A DNA stretch of 64,000 bases, taken from Eucalyptus grandis. Taxonomy: Eukaryota > Streptophyta > Magnoliopsida > Myrtales > Myrtaceae. Each line of letters opens with the position of its first letter. Within the stretch, counting starts at the first letter, position 1. Made by a program: the position numbers and the translations under genes. The notes below the pieces were generated by a model. It was not told the DNA's origin. It did no database searches and saw only the letters and a program-made list of their open reading frames with translations. The stretch lies in assembly GCF_016545825.1 (NCBI RefSeq), contig NC_052622.1, forward strand, positions 377,001 through 441,000. The letters run 5' to 3'. Positions 1 to 12,777 of the stretch are shown piece after piece.

Positions 1-569
1 CCATCGTTTCGGTACGCAAACTTCCCTTTTCTTCCTTACTTTTCATTCAACAAAGTTAGTGACGTCATATATACTCTAGCGCGGCCTGTACAAAACTTAA
101 ATCCAAGGGATATTTGCGCAGACGGTGTAATTTAGGGTGTTGTGTTGTTACATGTGGTTTAGGGATCAAACGCAACCGAGTACAGGGATGAGCTTGAGGA
201 AGCATTGCCTAAGGCGTCAAGGCCAAGCAAGACGATGATCATAGCGATGGTGAATGACGCTTATGTAGAAGGGGATAAGCCGATGCTCGACTTGTTCTTG
301 GACGGGTTTTGGCTGGGGGAGGACACACGCACCCTAGTCCACAATCTTTATTGGTGGCAATCGACCAGATGGCATTCGAGCGATGCTTGTTTCTGAGGCT
401 TCACTGCTACAAGCTCCAAACGGAGAAGGATTTAGCTGGAGAGAAAGTGTACATGTCCCAGGACTTCATCAATATGATGTGGAGGAATCGTGGCATTATT
501 AGGCAGAGCTTCAGCATTGCGTCGCAGTTATTAGATTCATCTTTGAAGCAATTGATCGGTGATTCTTGA
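1..569 (+). pseudogene. Broken copy of a nucleotide-diphospho-sugar transferase gene
   Basis: The first 11 bases are the end of exon 1 (the start is off the window). An intron follows at 12-162, and exon 2 begins at 163. Compared with the intact copy at 8840-10516, one base is missing near position 346 (CAATCTTTATT against CAATCTCTTATT), which shifts the frame in mid exon 2. From position 482 the sequence jumps straight to the last bases of exon 3, so the end of exon 2, intron 2 and nearly all of exon 3 are absent, including the DTDVIW metal/sugar-nucleotide motif. The junction shares GAGG with both parental sites. No functional enzyme can be made from this copy. Confidence 0.93.
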
Positions 570-2868
570 CTATTGGAACTTTGCTCGATTTGATAAGCCA
601 CATTAGGCGGCCTCATGTAATGCATGGGCTCAACCGGAGCCTATTCTAATGCATATATGATATAAGCAAATTTTATTTACTGATGACTTAAATTTACCTA
701 CAATAATCTGAAATTTGTAACCTTATTATTGTGTGATTTACCAATTAGTTTTCAATTAACTTGTCGACTTGTTTTGAGTTATCGACACTCATTTGACAGT
801 TTATTTGTATATTATTATTTCATCAATTGTCCTATGAAATTATCACTTTATGTTGTCTAGCTTACCGACTTTTTATTGCATTTTTTTTTTTTTAAAAATT
901 GATAACCTCAATTAGAGTGATTGCTCGATTTTCCTTCCATTAAGTTATTAACTAGTTTTGTGTTACTAATTCTAGATTAGTTACCAAGATTTATATAATT
1001 TTTTTATTCAACAATTTTTCTTATCTCTGACACAAAAACTTCTCTTATCTTCAAAAACTTTTATTGTCATTTCTTAAAAACATATTAAATTTGCCAACTA
1101 TCACTTGAAATTACCCATCTTTCTTTATGTTACTATCAACTGTTCACCGCTTAAATTACCAATTAGTTTTTATTTACGAATTCTCATTTAAGTTGCCACC
1201 CGACAATTTTTACGGTTTTTTTAAACTAAAGTTGCCAACAAATTCCTTGGAAAAAAAGTCATTAGTAATTTTTTTTATTGACACTCAAGTTAAAATTTAC
1301 CAACGCAAAAAAAAAAAAATCCTTGGAAAAAGGTCATTGGTAATTTTTTTTTATTGATACTTGAGTTAAAATTTACCAACGTAAAAAAAAAAAAAAAAAA
1401 AAAAACTGCATGTTTTGAATAAAAAAATTTGAAATTCTGCCTCATACGGTGTCGCGAGATTCATGGTTAGCTTCAACTGGAAGACGTAATTTTGCTTAAT
1501 CAAAGTGGTAGTAGCATGTCATGACCCTTTGAGTAGCCTAGAATAAAATGTGAACACAAGCCCTTTCTTTAATTTTTTTGGTTTTCTATTTTTTCCAGAT
1601 TGTCTCTCATTTTGAGGCTCTTATCATGACATAACGAAGCCCCAACTTTATAACAAAGTGCTCGACATAAAGGTTAGCTCGGTGTGAAGTTAATTACACA
1701 TCAACAATTAAATTAAACTGGCAAGAAAAATAATTTGAAATCTAAGCAAACCAAACTAATTACGAGAAATTATCAATCGATTTATTTTAAGCAACGAGGG
1801 AAGTGCTCGTTCAAAAAATTTGATAAGAAGTCAATTTCAAAAAAAAAATCTCAAAATGTTAATTATGAAAACTAAATGGCTTTTAGCTTAATTAATCATA
1901 TTTCTAAGTATGGGAATTTAAATTGCATAAAACCCTCAATATTTATGATTTGATTATTTCGAGCTAGATCTGTTTATGAACCTGATGGCCAGCCCATGCC
2001 TACCTGGCTCAAAGTGTTTGTGCAAATTGCAAGTATGTGAAATGACATTTTATTGATCCGTTTGTTTGACTGAAAACTCCTTGTCACTGGAATTTTATCT
2101 TTGATATTCAATTTCAGAGCAAATAAACCATTTTTTGATGTTTGTTTGCACTAAAAGCAAACTAAAAAAAAATGAATTAATGATATTTGATAATAAGTGA
2201 ATCCTCTAAGGTAGCTTCTTTCAATTAAAATGAGGTGTAATGACTAACAAATTAGAAACGACATTTTCTTTATCTGCAATCCATTGGAATAACAAGATTT
2301 GCACAAAACTCAGGAAAGAAATTAAGAAATCTTATTTATAAAATATTATTTATGAAGGTATTTTTCTTTTGGGAATGCAGACAAGCACGGGCACTAATAA
2401 AGTATATTCCAGAGATTATAGAAGATATTTATAATTAAAAAATTTGGATGAGGCTCATCAAAAAACAAAAAGAAAATAATTAATGAGAGGTTGGAAATAG
2501 AAACAAAGAGGGGCTCAGTTTCCTCACGTGGATGCACTGCTAAGAAATCAAAGAAAACGATCTCTTCCTCACTTGAAAGAGAGTCGTTTTCCTAATTTAT
2601 AATTATTATTTTCAATTCATGAAAAACACGTTCCGTTCATCGATTGGTTTTCCAATATCCAAATTCCGAAAATAATTTTCTGAAAATGGTCCTTCATTTA
2701 AAAAAGAGAAAACCAATGCTACATTGTAAACCGATGAAGTTAGATATTGGTAAGCTAATTATCCGACTGTCATCCTCGGCTTAATCTAGGCCTCACGTAA
2801 AAACCAACATGCGTCGACCTCTCTACACCTCCCACGCTTTTGGATTTCTCTTCCCCCTTGATCCTCCC
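570..2868. other. Intergenic AT-rich DNA shared by both duplication copies
   Basis: No gene is seen here. The stretch is AT-rich with several A-runs, including one at about 1383-1404. A short repeat occurs twice near 1250-1385 (TTACCAACG followed by an A-run). It matches about 10570-12777 of the right copy along its length, so its age is that of the duplication. Confidence 0.8.
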
Positions 2869-2875
2869 TATATAT
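2869..2875 (+). promoter_or_regulatory. TATA box of the truncated esterase copy
   Basis: TATATAT lies about 95 bp before the ATG at 2964. The same motif lies at the same distance before the intact esterase start at 12876. The core promoter has outlived the coding region it served. Confidence 0.6.
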
Positions 2876-2963
2876 TTTGCCACTTTTTCTCCTCGATCTC
2901 ATCCTTTTACTCAGGTTCAACTCTTGAAAAAATCAAAACTCATTGCAATTCTCCTTCAAAAAT

Positions 2964-3071
2964 ATGGCGAAGATGTTGGAATTCAGAGGAGTCCCTCCTC
3001 TCGCGATCGCCATCCTTTCCTTTCTAATCGCCCTCGCACATATTGCAGTTTCCAACGACAAAACCCCGATA
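2964..3071 (+). pseudogene. Truncated pectin methylesterase, first exon stub only
   Basis: The ATG at 2964 opens a stretch nearly identical to residues 1-36 of the esterase at 12876: a short polar start, a hydrophobic signal peptide, then the first mature residues. At 3071 the match stops and repeat DNA begins. No esterase sequence is found later, up to the next copy. All catalytic motifs (GQAVALR, FQDTL, DFIFG, LGRAW in the other copy) are missing. The frame continues about 30 codons into the repeat before a stop, so any product would be a signal peptide with a meaningless tail. Confidence 0.9.
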
Positions 3072-3680
3072 TGGTTCATAATGGGTCATGGATCCATTTT
3101 TGAACTCATATTTTATTTATATTGGTCATTTATGAGTCAGAGACTTTTAAAACCCAACTAAAACTTGTGACCCATTTTCGACCCATTTAAAATATCAAGT
3201 GGATTAGAATAGAACCCATTATCAAGTTTCCAATCCAAGTCTCGCACACTTTTTCCCTACTTTTTAAAAATGTTTTCTATGAAAATTGAAATTATAACTA
3301 TTTTTTTTTTCCTCCTTCCTTATCCAATGGCCGGCACGGCAACGGGCTAGGCAAGGCTCTAGCTTGTCGGCCTCACATGGGTCATAATGATAACCTTGCC
3401 AGTCGTCAACGAGGTCGTGGCCTTGCCAGATTGAGCTTGCTGGTGTCGAGCGAGCTAGGCAAGCTCGAGTCTTGCTAGATTCAACAAGACCGAGCTCACC
3501 CGACGCTTGGTGAGGCTGATCTAGCAAGGTTGAGGCCTCGCCAGATCTAGCAAGACTCGAGCTTGCCTGACGCCGGCAAGCTTGAGTCCCACCATGAGGC
3601 CGAGCTCGCTCGATGCTTTTCGAGGCTCAATCTTGCCAATTTGGTGAGGTTGAGGCCTCGCTGATGACTAGCGAGGCTCG
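3072..3680. repeat. GGGTC-rich repeat followed by a GC-rich segment
   Basis: The first about 180 bases hold copies of ATGGGTCAT, GACCCATTTTCGACCC and related strings, typical of short dispersed plant DNA repeats. A similar string set recurs at about 6530-6740, on the far side of the large LTR-like repeat, which suggests that the latter was inserted into an older repeat. From about 3330 a GC-rich stretch has many copies of variants of GCGAGGCTCGA and its complement, like the cores of the TTA-flanked elements at 36.6-39.1 kb, but no terminal inverted repeats are visible here. Confidence 0.55.
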
Positions 3681-6180
3681 TGTCACGCCCCGAATCTTGA
3701 GCGCATGCCCATCTTTCGATGATCGATAAAATTTGCGACGTCCTAGGACACGTCGCCGACCCATTCATTTTAATGCGCATGCAAAAACGAACTATTAATC
3801 CCCTACAACAACATACATGGGATAGAAAAGCTGGACAATGAAATTTCAAATCAATCAACACAACTTTTATAAACACATTATTAAAAACCACAATCTAGTT
3901 TACAAAGAGAGGCCAACTCTAGGGTCTAAGTACAGGAGGTCTATCTCCAAAAGAACTTCTGAGCCACCCATGCTCCTGACCCTTCCACCTCAAACTCCGT
4001 GTTCTTCACACTAGGGACCTGAAAATTTAAGCCCACAATGGGATGAGATAATGTCTCAGCAAATTCACCTCCTAAACTCCTATTAGAAAGGAAATACGCC
4101 TAAAGGCCATCTAAACCACACACAAGACGGATGACTTACATTTGCCTCAAATCCTTCATGCAAGTTAGTACAATTCATATACTCAATCAATCACTTCAAT
4201 TCCAATCAAACCATCGATCAATTAATCAATAGCTCAAGTCCATACCAATAGTACTATCTATCCATTCAATACCATATATCCATCCTCTAATACTACCACT
4301 ACTCACAACAGTCGCAATATATGGTTTTAGCTCACTCAAATTGATATATGGATAGATAGCTCACTCAAGCTGATAATCATATAGATCGTGCTCATTCAAG
4401 CTGATAAAACAATCTTAGTAAAACGATCATATATATATCGTGCTCACTCAAGCTGATAAAACACCACTTTGAAAATACTCGATAAAATAGTCGGGTATGG
4501 ATACACGATTGGCCTGAGCCAAAACTTCAATATCTTTCTTTTAGAAATTCTCACTAGTCATAATAATCCGTAAACACATTTTTGGTGTTGTAGACCGACG
4601 CCCGGTATTTTCCAATTAAATACCGAAATTCCTCAATTTTGGAATAAATACCCAAAATTATAATTCTCACACAATTTGCACAATCTAGCATTCAATTAAA
4701 TAAACCAAACACACCATTAAAATCAGCACAAAATTCCGATCACCGGCTATCTCGGTATAATTTCCAGAAAATAATAAATAATTAAATAATTACCAAAATT
4801 AATTAAATAAATACAATTAAATGCCATAAATAGAACTTAGGCCGGAAAAGCCTAATTAAATACCAAAATGGACCTAGAAAATTTCTGAACCAATCTAAAT
4901 AAATACTACAGCTTATCTAGTCTCTAATTATGTTACTCTAACCACTTAACATGCATAAATGAATAATTAAATTGCTAATCTGTTCTAACTAACCACATAA
5001 TTCATACTTAGCCTAAACTAATCAACTCTTAAGTATAATTAATTCCCTAAGCGAAGATTAGTGAGTAAACTTGCTGGAATAATGAGCCGATGAGTTTGCG
5101 ATGGCAGCCGAAACTCAGGCTTACGGCAGTGCCAACGGAGGCTTAGATTGGGCCGAAAATGGCCAAGGAAGCTCACGGTTGAGCTGGTCTTGCTGCTTCG
5201 GTTCGGTGGGAGTGAAAACGGCGACTGAACGGGCACGACTTGGGGTTGGTCTTGGCAGTTGCAGGTGGTGGAGATGGGCCACGATGGAGCAGCAGATTCG
5301 GTCGAAGATGGGCACTGATGGAGTCAACTTCGGGGGAGGTGTAACTGGTGGTTGACTCGGTGGGGATACGCGGACGAAGGGGAAAACAGGGTAGTCGGTG
5401 GGGTTGGGACAGCAGGTGGTAGTGCAGCAAGGGGGAAAGAGAGGGGTTCGGTGGTGCTGGCAAAGGGATGAAGACGCTGGCAGCAAAATGGAGGGTGCTC
5501 TGTTACAAAGAAAAGGAAGAAATGGAGGAGCTGGAACCGCGAAGAAGGAGGAGTCGTCGAAGCTGGCGTGCGCGGGAGAGAAACAGAAGAAGGGAGAAGG
5601 GATAAGGGAGCAGGGAATGTCGGCTGAGGGGGGGAAGAAAAACTTGCAAATAGAGAGAGAGACGTGCGAGAGAAGGGAAAGATAGTGAGGAGCCCAGAAA
5701 GTCAAAAGATAAGAAGGAATGGAAGAAAGTGGCAGGGGTGGTTGGACAGAGGGGAACGTGCGAGGGAGAGAGACCGAAGAGAGGGAAAGGAAAAAGTTAA
5801 ACAAAATACTCCACATTAACCTACGAATTTCACCGCTTGGACTTCAATTTCTTCATCAATTTCTTCAATTTGATGTCCAATTTTGCTGACAAAGAAGCCC
5901 ACACAAAATCCACAATTTCCCTTCACCCAGTAGCTCACTTTGGAGGCCAAAGACTCCTTCAATTTGGCCCTTCGAAATTTCTGTTATTTTTCGAATCATC
6001 CGAATTGATTTTCTATAAAAATCCCGAACTCGCTGGAAATTATTTGAAGGATAAGTTGACGTTATTGAAATAAATTGTGACATGAAAGGATTTTCAATTT
6101 TTGAAATCGAGTTCAAATTCTGCTGTTAATTTCAATCTAACGCGATTTTAGCATGACCTAACCTATTGGGTAGCAATACT
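3681..6180. mobile_element. LTR-like repeat, same family as the solo LTR at 29508
   Basis: It starts TGTCACGCCCCGAA, matching TGTCACGCCTCGAA at 29508. It then shares a string of landmarks with that element in the same order: ACACGTCGCCGACC-like, GGGATAGAAAAGC, AGGGACCTGAAA, ATGAGA(T/C)AATGTCTCA, CCTATTAGAAAG, an AT-rich zone, a purine-rich zone near 5100-5800, and a closing ACCTAACCTATTGGGTAGC at about 6157-6176. The last about 470 bases of the family, including the terminal TGTCACA, are missing, and no target duplication could be found. It is read as an old, 3'-truncated LTR. No protein domains are present. A long open frame on the minus strand at 5121-5816 is low-complexity proline/serine/leucine and is not considered a gene. 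Confidence 0.72.
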
Positions 6181-8839
6181 AAATAAAAATTCGATTTAAA
6201 AAAAAAAATAATTACAAATTTGATTTTCTAGAAAATTATTTTAGAAATAAATTTTTATTGCATAAAAGTATTTTAGCAATATAATTTTTTAAAATCATAA
6301 AAATAAGCTTTCTCAGGTTTAGTTAAAAAAATTTCAAATTGCGTTTTCAATTGCTCATTAATATGTTCACTTCACACAAAAGAAGCATGTGCATGGTCTA
6401 ATTCTTTATAAATATTTTAATTTATAGGTTTTTTTAACAATTTTATTTTATTTACTATTTTTAATTATTTTATTTACTATTTTTTAATTTAATTTGAAAA
6501 TTAATTTAATTAGCATAGCTTAAAGTGGGCATGGGTTTTCCTAGAATATCAATGGGTTTTAGTAATATGGGTTAGGTCAGGTATAAGTCGGGTATGAATC
6601 GGGTCTAGTATGGATCACTAGATTTACATGATATGAATATGGGTCAAAACGGGTTAAATGTGTCAAATATGGGTCGACCCATTTTCGACCCGACTCAAAC
6701 TCGACCCGATCCATCCATTTAACGGGTCTATCATCAACACATGAGCATGCCTTGCCTTTCGAAGCATGTGGCGTTTTTTCCAACGAAATGTCTTCCAATA
6801 CTTCATCGTAGCCTTTACCAAAAAAATAAAAAAATACTTCATCGTAGCGTCCATACCACCTACATTAGCATTTAAAACCAGCATCTACATTTTCATATTC
6901 TTTAAAGTATGCTTTTTTTTACTTGATCAAAAGTTTTTTCTGGTCGTTTTTTTTTTTTAATATCAAAAGTTCAAAACTGGCTTTTCCTTTTATTTATTTA
7001 CTTATTTTAATGCCCACAAAGGGTATGAGTGTATGTGCTGCGTTTGGGGAAGGGAAAGGATGACGGTGTGGGGAAGGAAGACGGGTGTGGAAAATGGTAG
7101 GGAAAAGCGTCGGTTCTGAGTTAAACCGGAAATTGGATTGAAAGTGGAATGAACCAGCCAGCTTCGGGTGGTTAGTTTGCTCTCGGCCTCTTGCGCAGCA
7201 CCACCATAGTCTCACTATCTTGTCGCCGTCCACCATCCCAACCGTACCATGCTTGAGGTGCGTCTCTATTTCTCTCATGATTTGGTCTTGTATCTTCATT
7301 CTCTATTCATGTTTCCGTCTGTCTCAATTTTAGGTTTTACGGTGATAATCACCCTAGCTTGAGACCAATCACCTTAGAAAATAGAAAAATTTCAAGAGTT
7401 AGTAACTTCAGAGTAATGGATCAATTTTGTTTTTTCAAAAAAAAAAAAAAAAAAAAGGTACCAAGTTACTATAACACATTGACACTTTGAAAGCTGGGGG
7501 AGTCTCCTAGTTATATCATAGTTCCTAAGCAAACATTGATACTCCAGAATTTCCACCATATATTATCTTTTGATTATGCGTGTTCATAAGTTTATTCTTT
7601 GGGAAAATTATAAAACCCATGCATGTCTGAGACACAAAGATCAAAATCTGATTCAAAATTTTCTAAAAGGGCAAGTGACAATCACATGTTACTATCCCAA
7701 CTTTAGAAAATCACGAATAGAGTAAGTTGGGAGTTTTTAGGGAACATCGGATTACATGAGCATATCGAATATTCTTATCTTTCCTTATAATCTTCGGGAG
7801 TTTATCCAAATTGTGAATCGTGGACTAGTCTCATTAGTCATTTAATTTCACTTCCTACTAAAAGTCAACAAAGTATATAATTAGATGTCATGAAACCTAC
7901 TAATTCTTTGTATCGGGCTACAATTGTCAACGGATGATTATGAAATATACAAAGAAATCAAATTAATGGATCAATTTTGTTTTTCCCAAAACGAAAAGAA
8001 AAAAAAAACGTGTAAGTTGTTGTTATACATCGACAATTTGAAGGCTGTGGGACTTTCCGTGTTATATCAGACTTCCGAGTACCTAATCAGCATGCTTATC
8101 TCAAGCATAAAAATTTCCTTTGTTTCAAAGTTCTATTCTTATCTCATTGAATTTGTTCTCACCATGAACTCTGTTTCTGCCTAATTACTCGGTTCCTTCG
8201 ACCTGATGAAGAAACACATGCATCAATTCTCCACGCTGCTTAGGACTACGATCGATTCCGCAGATCCGGAGGGGCATAGAGAAGCATGGAAATCGCGACG
8301 ATCATCTTCAACAAGGTTTCATGAGTTCCTGGAATGTGGCCTCCAGCCTTGGCGACGGTGAGTACACATCAAATTTCTTTCTTTATTTGTATTCTTTTCT
8401 CATTTTTTAGGATGTGGGTCTCTAGGACTCTCAAGGCTCTTTCAGCATTCGCTGATGAACCTTCTTGATTCCATAAGCAATGTTATCTTTTGTTGTGGTT
8501 ATTGTCTTCATACACGTGCTCTCACATTCTGCAATTTTTTGAAGGAAAAAATTGTTTTGTGGGGACAGATATAGGAGGGGAGGAGTGAAAACGAGGAGAT
8601 AGAGTGAGTCGGCATCCGATTTTAATCTTGTTTACTGAATTATCAATGTGAAATTTTAGTTACCATAACATCTTTGAAATTAGGTTACACGTAATTGAAG
8701 TCCTAAGACGGGCAGGTAGGCAAGTAGGACGCACTCTTCATAATCAAAGGTCGGAAGCTCTCTCTTCGACTCATATCGACGATCGACATATATACATATC
8801 CCGTGCAAGTCCCTCCTGAAATCGCTTTCGCAATCGCAG
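6181..8839. other. Non-coding interval between the two duplication copies
   Basis: No supported gene. It contains GGGTC-rich repeat remnants at about 6530-6740 and AT-rich DNA. Two diverged copies of one segment lie at about 7417-7560 and 7963-8100. A GC-richer stretch at about 8200-8345 ends in GACGGTGAGTAC; it looks a little like an exon with a splice donor but matches nothing I recognise. The last about 150 bases should hold the transferase 5' region; CATATATACATAT at about 8787-8799 is a possible TATA element. Confidence 0.5.
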
Positions 8840-10516
8840 ATGGAATATCTGAAAGGTCGCGCCAATGACTTGGTCATTGCATGTCTTCTCTTGGTGGGTC
8901 TTCTGTACATTTTCTTCAACTCGACTCCAACAGGCACTCACCTCCTCTTTCAGCTCCAAGCCAAGAACACTCGTCCCTCCATCGTTTCGGTACGCAAACT
9001 TCCCTTTTCTTCCTTACTTTTCATTCAACAAAGTTAGTGACATCATATATACTCTAGCGCAGCCCACACATAAATCCAAGGGATATTTGCGCAGACAGTG
9101 TAATTTAGGGTGTCGTGTGTTGTTACATGTGGTTTAGGGATCAAACGCAATCGAGTACAGGGATGAGCTTGAGGAAGCATTGGCTAAGGCGTCAAGGCCA
9201 AACAAGACAGTGATCATAACGATGGTGAACGAGGCTTATGTAGAAGGGGATAAGCCAATGCTCGACTTGTTCTTGGACGGGTTTTGGCTGGGCGAGGACA
9301 CGCGCACCCTAGTCGACAATCTCTTATTGGTGGCAATCGACCAGATGGCATTCGAGCGATGCTTGTTTCTGAGGCTTCACTGCTACAAGCTCCAAACAGA
9401 GAATGATTTAGCTGGAGAGAAAGTGTACATGTCCCAGGACTTCATCAATATGATGTGGAGGCGAACTCTCTTTTTGGGCGACGTGCTCGAGCGAGGTTAC
9501 AGCTTCATTTTCACAGTATGTCTTTCCATTTCGTTTGATCCCCTCCTACAAATGTTTCGCAATTACATGGTTTGGAGGAACATTCATTTGTGCAAAATCT
9601 CCCAGATATAGGGTGAGTTTGCTATCTAGACATATTGGTAGTATTGGAGATAGGGGAAAAAGAATTTTAGAGTTGACTTCTAAAAGTTGGAAAAGCCAAG
9701 TACCATGGCTGCTCCATTTTGAGGCTCTAGTATAGATGACCAGTTGTGATCGCAGTCATGCCTCAAATGATGAGAAGTTTAACTCTACGTGATATTTGTC
9801 TAAGTTTCGACCATTCTGGCTGCAACCTGGCTTGCACTGAATTAAGCATAACTAGCTTTTGGTTTTACCATCAACCCATTAAAACTGGCCACCAAAAAGC
9901 CCAACTTGCACTTTCCATAGACACCGCCACATATCCATCCGTGATACTTGATGTATATTATGGCTAAAGACCACCCAGGCTGAGAAACTTTCGTGCTTGC
10001 CTTTGCTAGGACACGGACGTGATATGGCTAAGAGACCCGTTCCCAAGGTTGAGCCCCGAAGACACCATCGACCTCCAGATCAGCAACGACCGGTTCAATG
10101 GCGATGAGTGGAGCCAAGCCAACCCCATCAACACCGGCTTCTACATGGTACGGTCCAACAACAAGACCGTCGCGCTCTTCCGCGAGTGGTATCAGAGGAA
10201 GAACGCTTCCCTCGGGCTCAAGGAGCAGGACGTGCTGGACCGGATGATGCACGAGGGCGTGTTCGCGCAGTTGGGGCTGAGGGTGAGCTTCTTGGAGACG
10301 GCCCTGTTCAGCGGGTTCTGTGAAGACAGTAGGGACGTGAGGGTCGTGTCCACGGTTCATGCCAACTGCTGTCGCACCATCAAGGCCAAAGTGGCCGATC
10401 TCACCAAAGTTGTCCATGACTGGAAGAGGTTCAAGAGTAGTCCTCCTCTGGCCAATGATACGGCGCCGTTTGCTTGGTCGCGACACTCGGCTTGCGAGGA
10501 ATCGTGGCATTATTAG
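8840..10516 (+). CDS. Nucleotide-diphospho-sugar transferase family protein (GT77-like)
   Basis: Three exons join in frame: 8840-8989, 9138-9515 and 10010-10516, giving 344 residues ending in SWHY. All introns are GT-AG and phase 0. Residues 10-27 are a hydrophobic segment after a short polar N-terminus, the layout of a Golgi type II membrane protein. Exon 3 opens with DTDVIW (residues 177-182), the DxD-type motif for metal and nucleotide-sugar binding. NTGFYMVRSN follows later, a signature of the Nucleotid_trans (PF03407) family, which also contains the plant RRA and XEG113 arabinosyltransferases. Plant members like this one (At4g15970-like) mostly have no proven substrate, so a cell-wall or glycoprotein glycosyl transfer role is inference. 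It seems intact, unlike the broken copy at 1-569. Confidence 0.9.
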
Positions 10517-12777
10517 TCAGAGCTTCAGCATTGCCTCGTGGTTATTAGATTCATATTTGAAGCAATTGATCGGTGATTCTTGACTATTGGAACTTTGCTC
10601 GATTTGATGAGCCACATTAGGTGGCCTCATGTAATGCATGGGCTCAACCGGAGCTTATTCTAATGTGTATATGATATAAGCAAATTTCATTTACCAACTA
10701 CTTAAATTTACCCACAATAATCTGAAATTAGTGACCTTCTTATTGTGTGATTTAGCAATTAGTTTTCGATTAAGTTGCCCACTTTTTTTGGGTTATCGAC
10801 ACTCATTTGACAGTTTATTTGTATATTATTAATTCATCAATAGTTCTATGAAATTATCACTTTCTGTTGTCTTGCTTACCAAATTTTTATTGCATTTTTT
10901 TTTTTTAAATGACAACCTCAATTAGAGTGATTGCCCGATTTTCCTTTGATTAAGTTATTATCTAGTTTTGTGTTACTAACTCTAGATTAGTTACCAAGAT
11001 TTATATAATTTTTTTAATCAACAGTTTTTATTATCTCTGACACAAAAACTTCTCTTATCTTCAAAAACATTTTGTTGACATTTCTTAAGAACATATTAAA
11101 TTTGCCAACTATCACGTGAAATTACCGAGCTTTCTTTACGTTACTCTCAACTCTTCACCACTTAAATTACCAATTAGTTTTGATTTACTAATTCTCGTTT
11201 AATTTGCTAACCAACAATTTTAAAATTCACCAACAAATTCCTTGAAAAAAGTTCTTTGGTAATTTTTTTACCAAACAATATTTAGACAATTACCAACATC
11301 AAGTTAAAATTTACCAACACCAAAAAATATGTTTTGAATGGAAAAATGAAATTCTGCCTCAAACGGTGTCACGAGATTCGTGGATAGCTTCAGCTGGAGG
11401 ACGTAATTTTGCTTGATCAAAGTGATAGTAGCATGTCATGACCCTTTAAGTAGCCTAGAATAATCTGTGAACACAAGCCCTTTCTTTAGCTTTTTGATTT
11501 TCTATTTTTCCAGATTGTCTCTCATTTTGAGGCTCTTATCATGATATCTCGAAGCCCCAACTTTATAATAAAGTGCTCGACATAAAGATTAGCTCGGTGT
11601 GAAGTTAATTACATATCAACAATTAAATTAAACTGGTAGAAAGAAATTTGAAATCTAACCAAGCCAAATTAATTATGAGAAATTATCGATCAATTTATTT
11701 TAAGCAACAAGAGAAGTGCTCGTTCAAAAAACTTGATACGAAGTCAATTTTGAAAAAAAATCTTGAAATTTTAATTGTGAAAACTAAACGGCTTTTAGCT
11801 TAGTTAACCATATTTCTATGTACGAGAATTTAAATTGCATATAACCCTTGTTATTTCGAGCTAGATTTGTTTGTGAACTTGATGGCCAGCCCATGCCTAC
11901 CTTGCTCAAAGTGTATGTGCAAATTGCAAGTATGCGAAACAATATTTTACAGATCTGTTTGTTTTACTGAAAACTCTTTGTTATTGGAATTTTTTCTATG
12001 ATATTCAATTTTAGAGAAACTAAACCATTTGCTGATGTTTGTTTGCGCCGAAAGCAAACTAACAAAAAAAATGATTTGATGATATTTGATAATAAGTGAA
12101 TCCTCTATGGTAGCTTCTGTCGATTTAAATGATGTGTAATGACTAACAAATTAGAACCGACATTTTCTTTATATGCAATTTATCAGAATAACAAGATTTG
12201 AACAAAACTCAGGAAAGAAATTAAGAAATCTTATTTATAAAATATTATATATGAAGGTTTTTTTTTTTTTTGGGGGAATGTAGACGGGCACGGGCACTAC
12301 TAAAGTATATTCTAGAGATTATAGACAATATTTATAAAAAAAATAAAAAAAATTGGATGAAGCTCATCGAAAAACGAAAAGAAAATAATTAGTGAGAGGT
12401 TGGAAATAGAAACAAAGAGGGGCTCAGTTTCCTCACTTGGATGCACGGCTAAGAAATCAGAGAAAACGATCTCTTACTTACTAGAAGGAGAGTCGTTTTC
12501 CCAATTTATAATAGCTGTTTTCAGTTTATAAAAAACGCGTTCTGTTCATCGATTAGTTTTTCAATATCCAAATTCCGAAAACAATTTTCTGGAAATGGTC
12601 CTTCATTTTAAAAAAAGAAAACCAACCCGACATTGTAAACCGATGAAGTTAGATATTGGTAAGCTAATTATCCGACTGTCATCCTCGGCTTAATCTAGGC
12701 CTCACGTAAAAACCAACATGCGTCGACCTCTCTACACCTCCCACACTTTTGGAATTCTCTTCCCCCTTGATCCTCCC
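10517..12777. other. Intergenic AT-rich DNA (right copy)
   Basis: No gene is seen. It aligns with 570-2868 throughout. A poly-T run lies at about 12258-12272 and A-rich runs near 12336-12352. The last part is the upstream region of the esterase. Confidence 0.8.

Larger units (their letters stand above)
1..3071 (+). repeat. Left copy of a tandem segmental duplication
   Basis: This stretch aligns, with substitutions and small indels, to 8979-12983. It starts inside the transferase gene (last bases of exon 1) and ends at the codons just after the esterase signal peptide, so the true left end lies outside the window. The shared part covers transferase coding sequence, about 2.3 kb of intergenic DNA, the esterase TATA box and the esterase start. 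The main length differences are a 1,038-bp deletion in this copy within the transferase and small A-run changes. The right edge at 3071 is abrupt: the next base begins unrelated GGGTC-rich repeat DNA. Confidence 0.93.

Noticed and set aside
5121..5816. 231-codon open frame on the minus strand
   Set aside because: Low-complexity proline/serine/leucine text in a purine-rich zone of an LTR-like repeat. It has no recognisable domain, and the related element at 29508 has a different frame in its GC-rich zone.
8200..8350. Exon-like GC-richer stretch ending in GGTGAGTAC
   Set aside because: No protein similarity recognised in any frame, and no partner exon before the transferase gene begins.
10028..10510. 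160-codon minus-strand frame
   Set aside because: Antisense shadow of transferase exon 3, which has clear family motifs on the plus strand.
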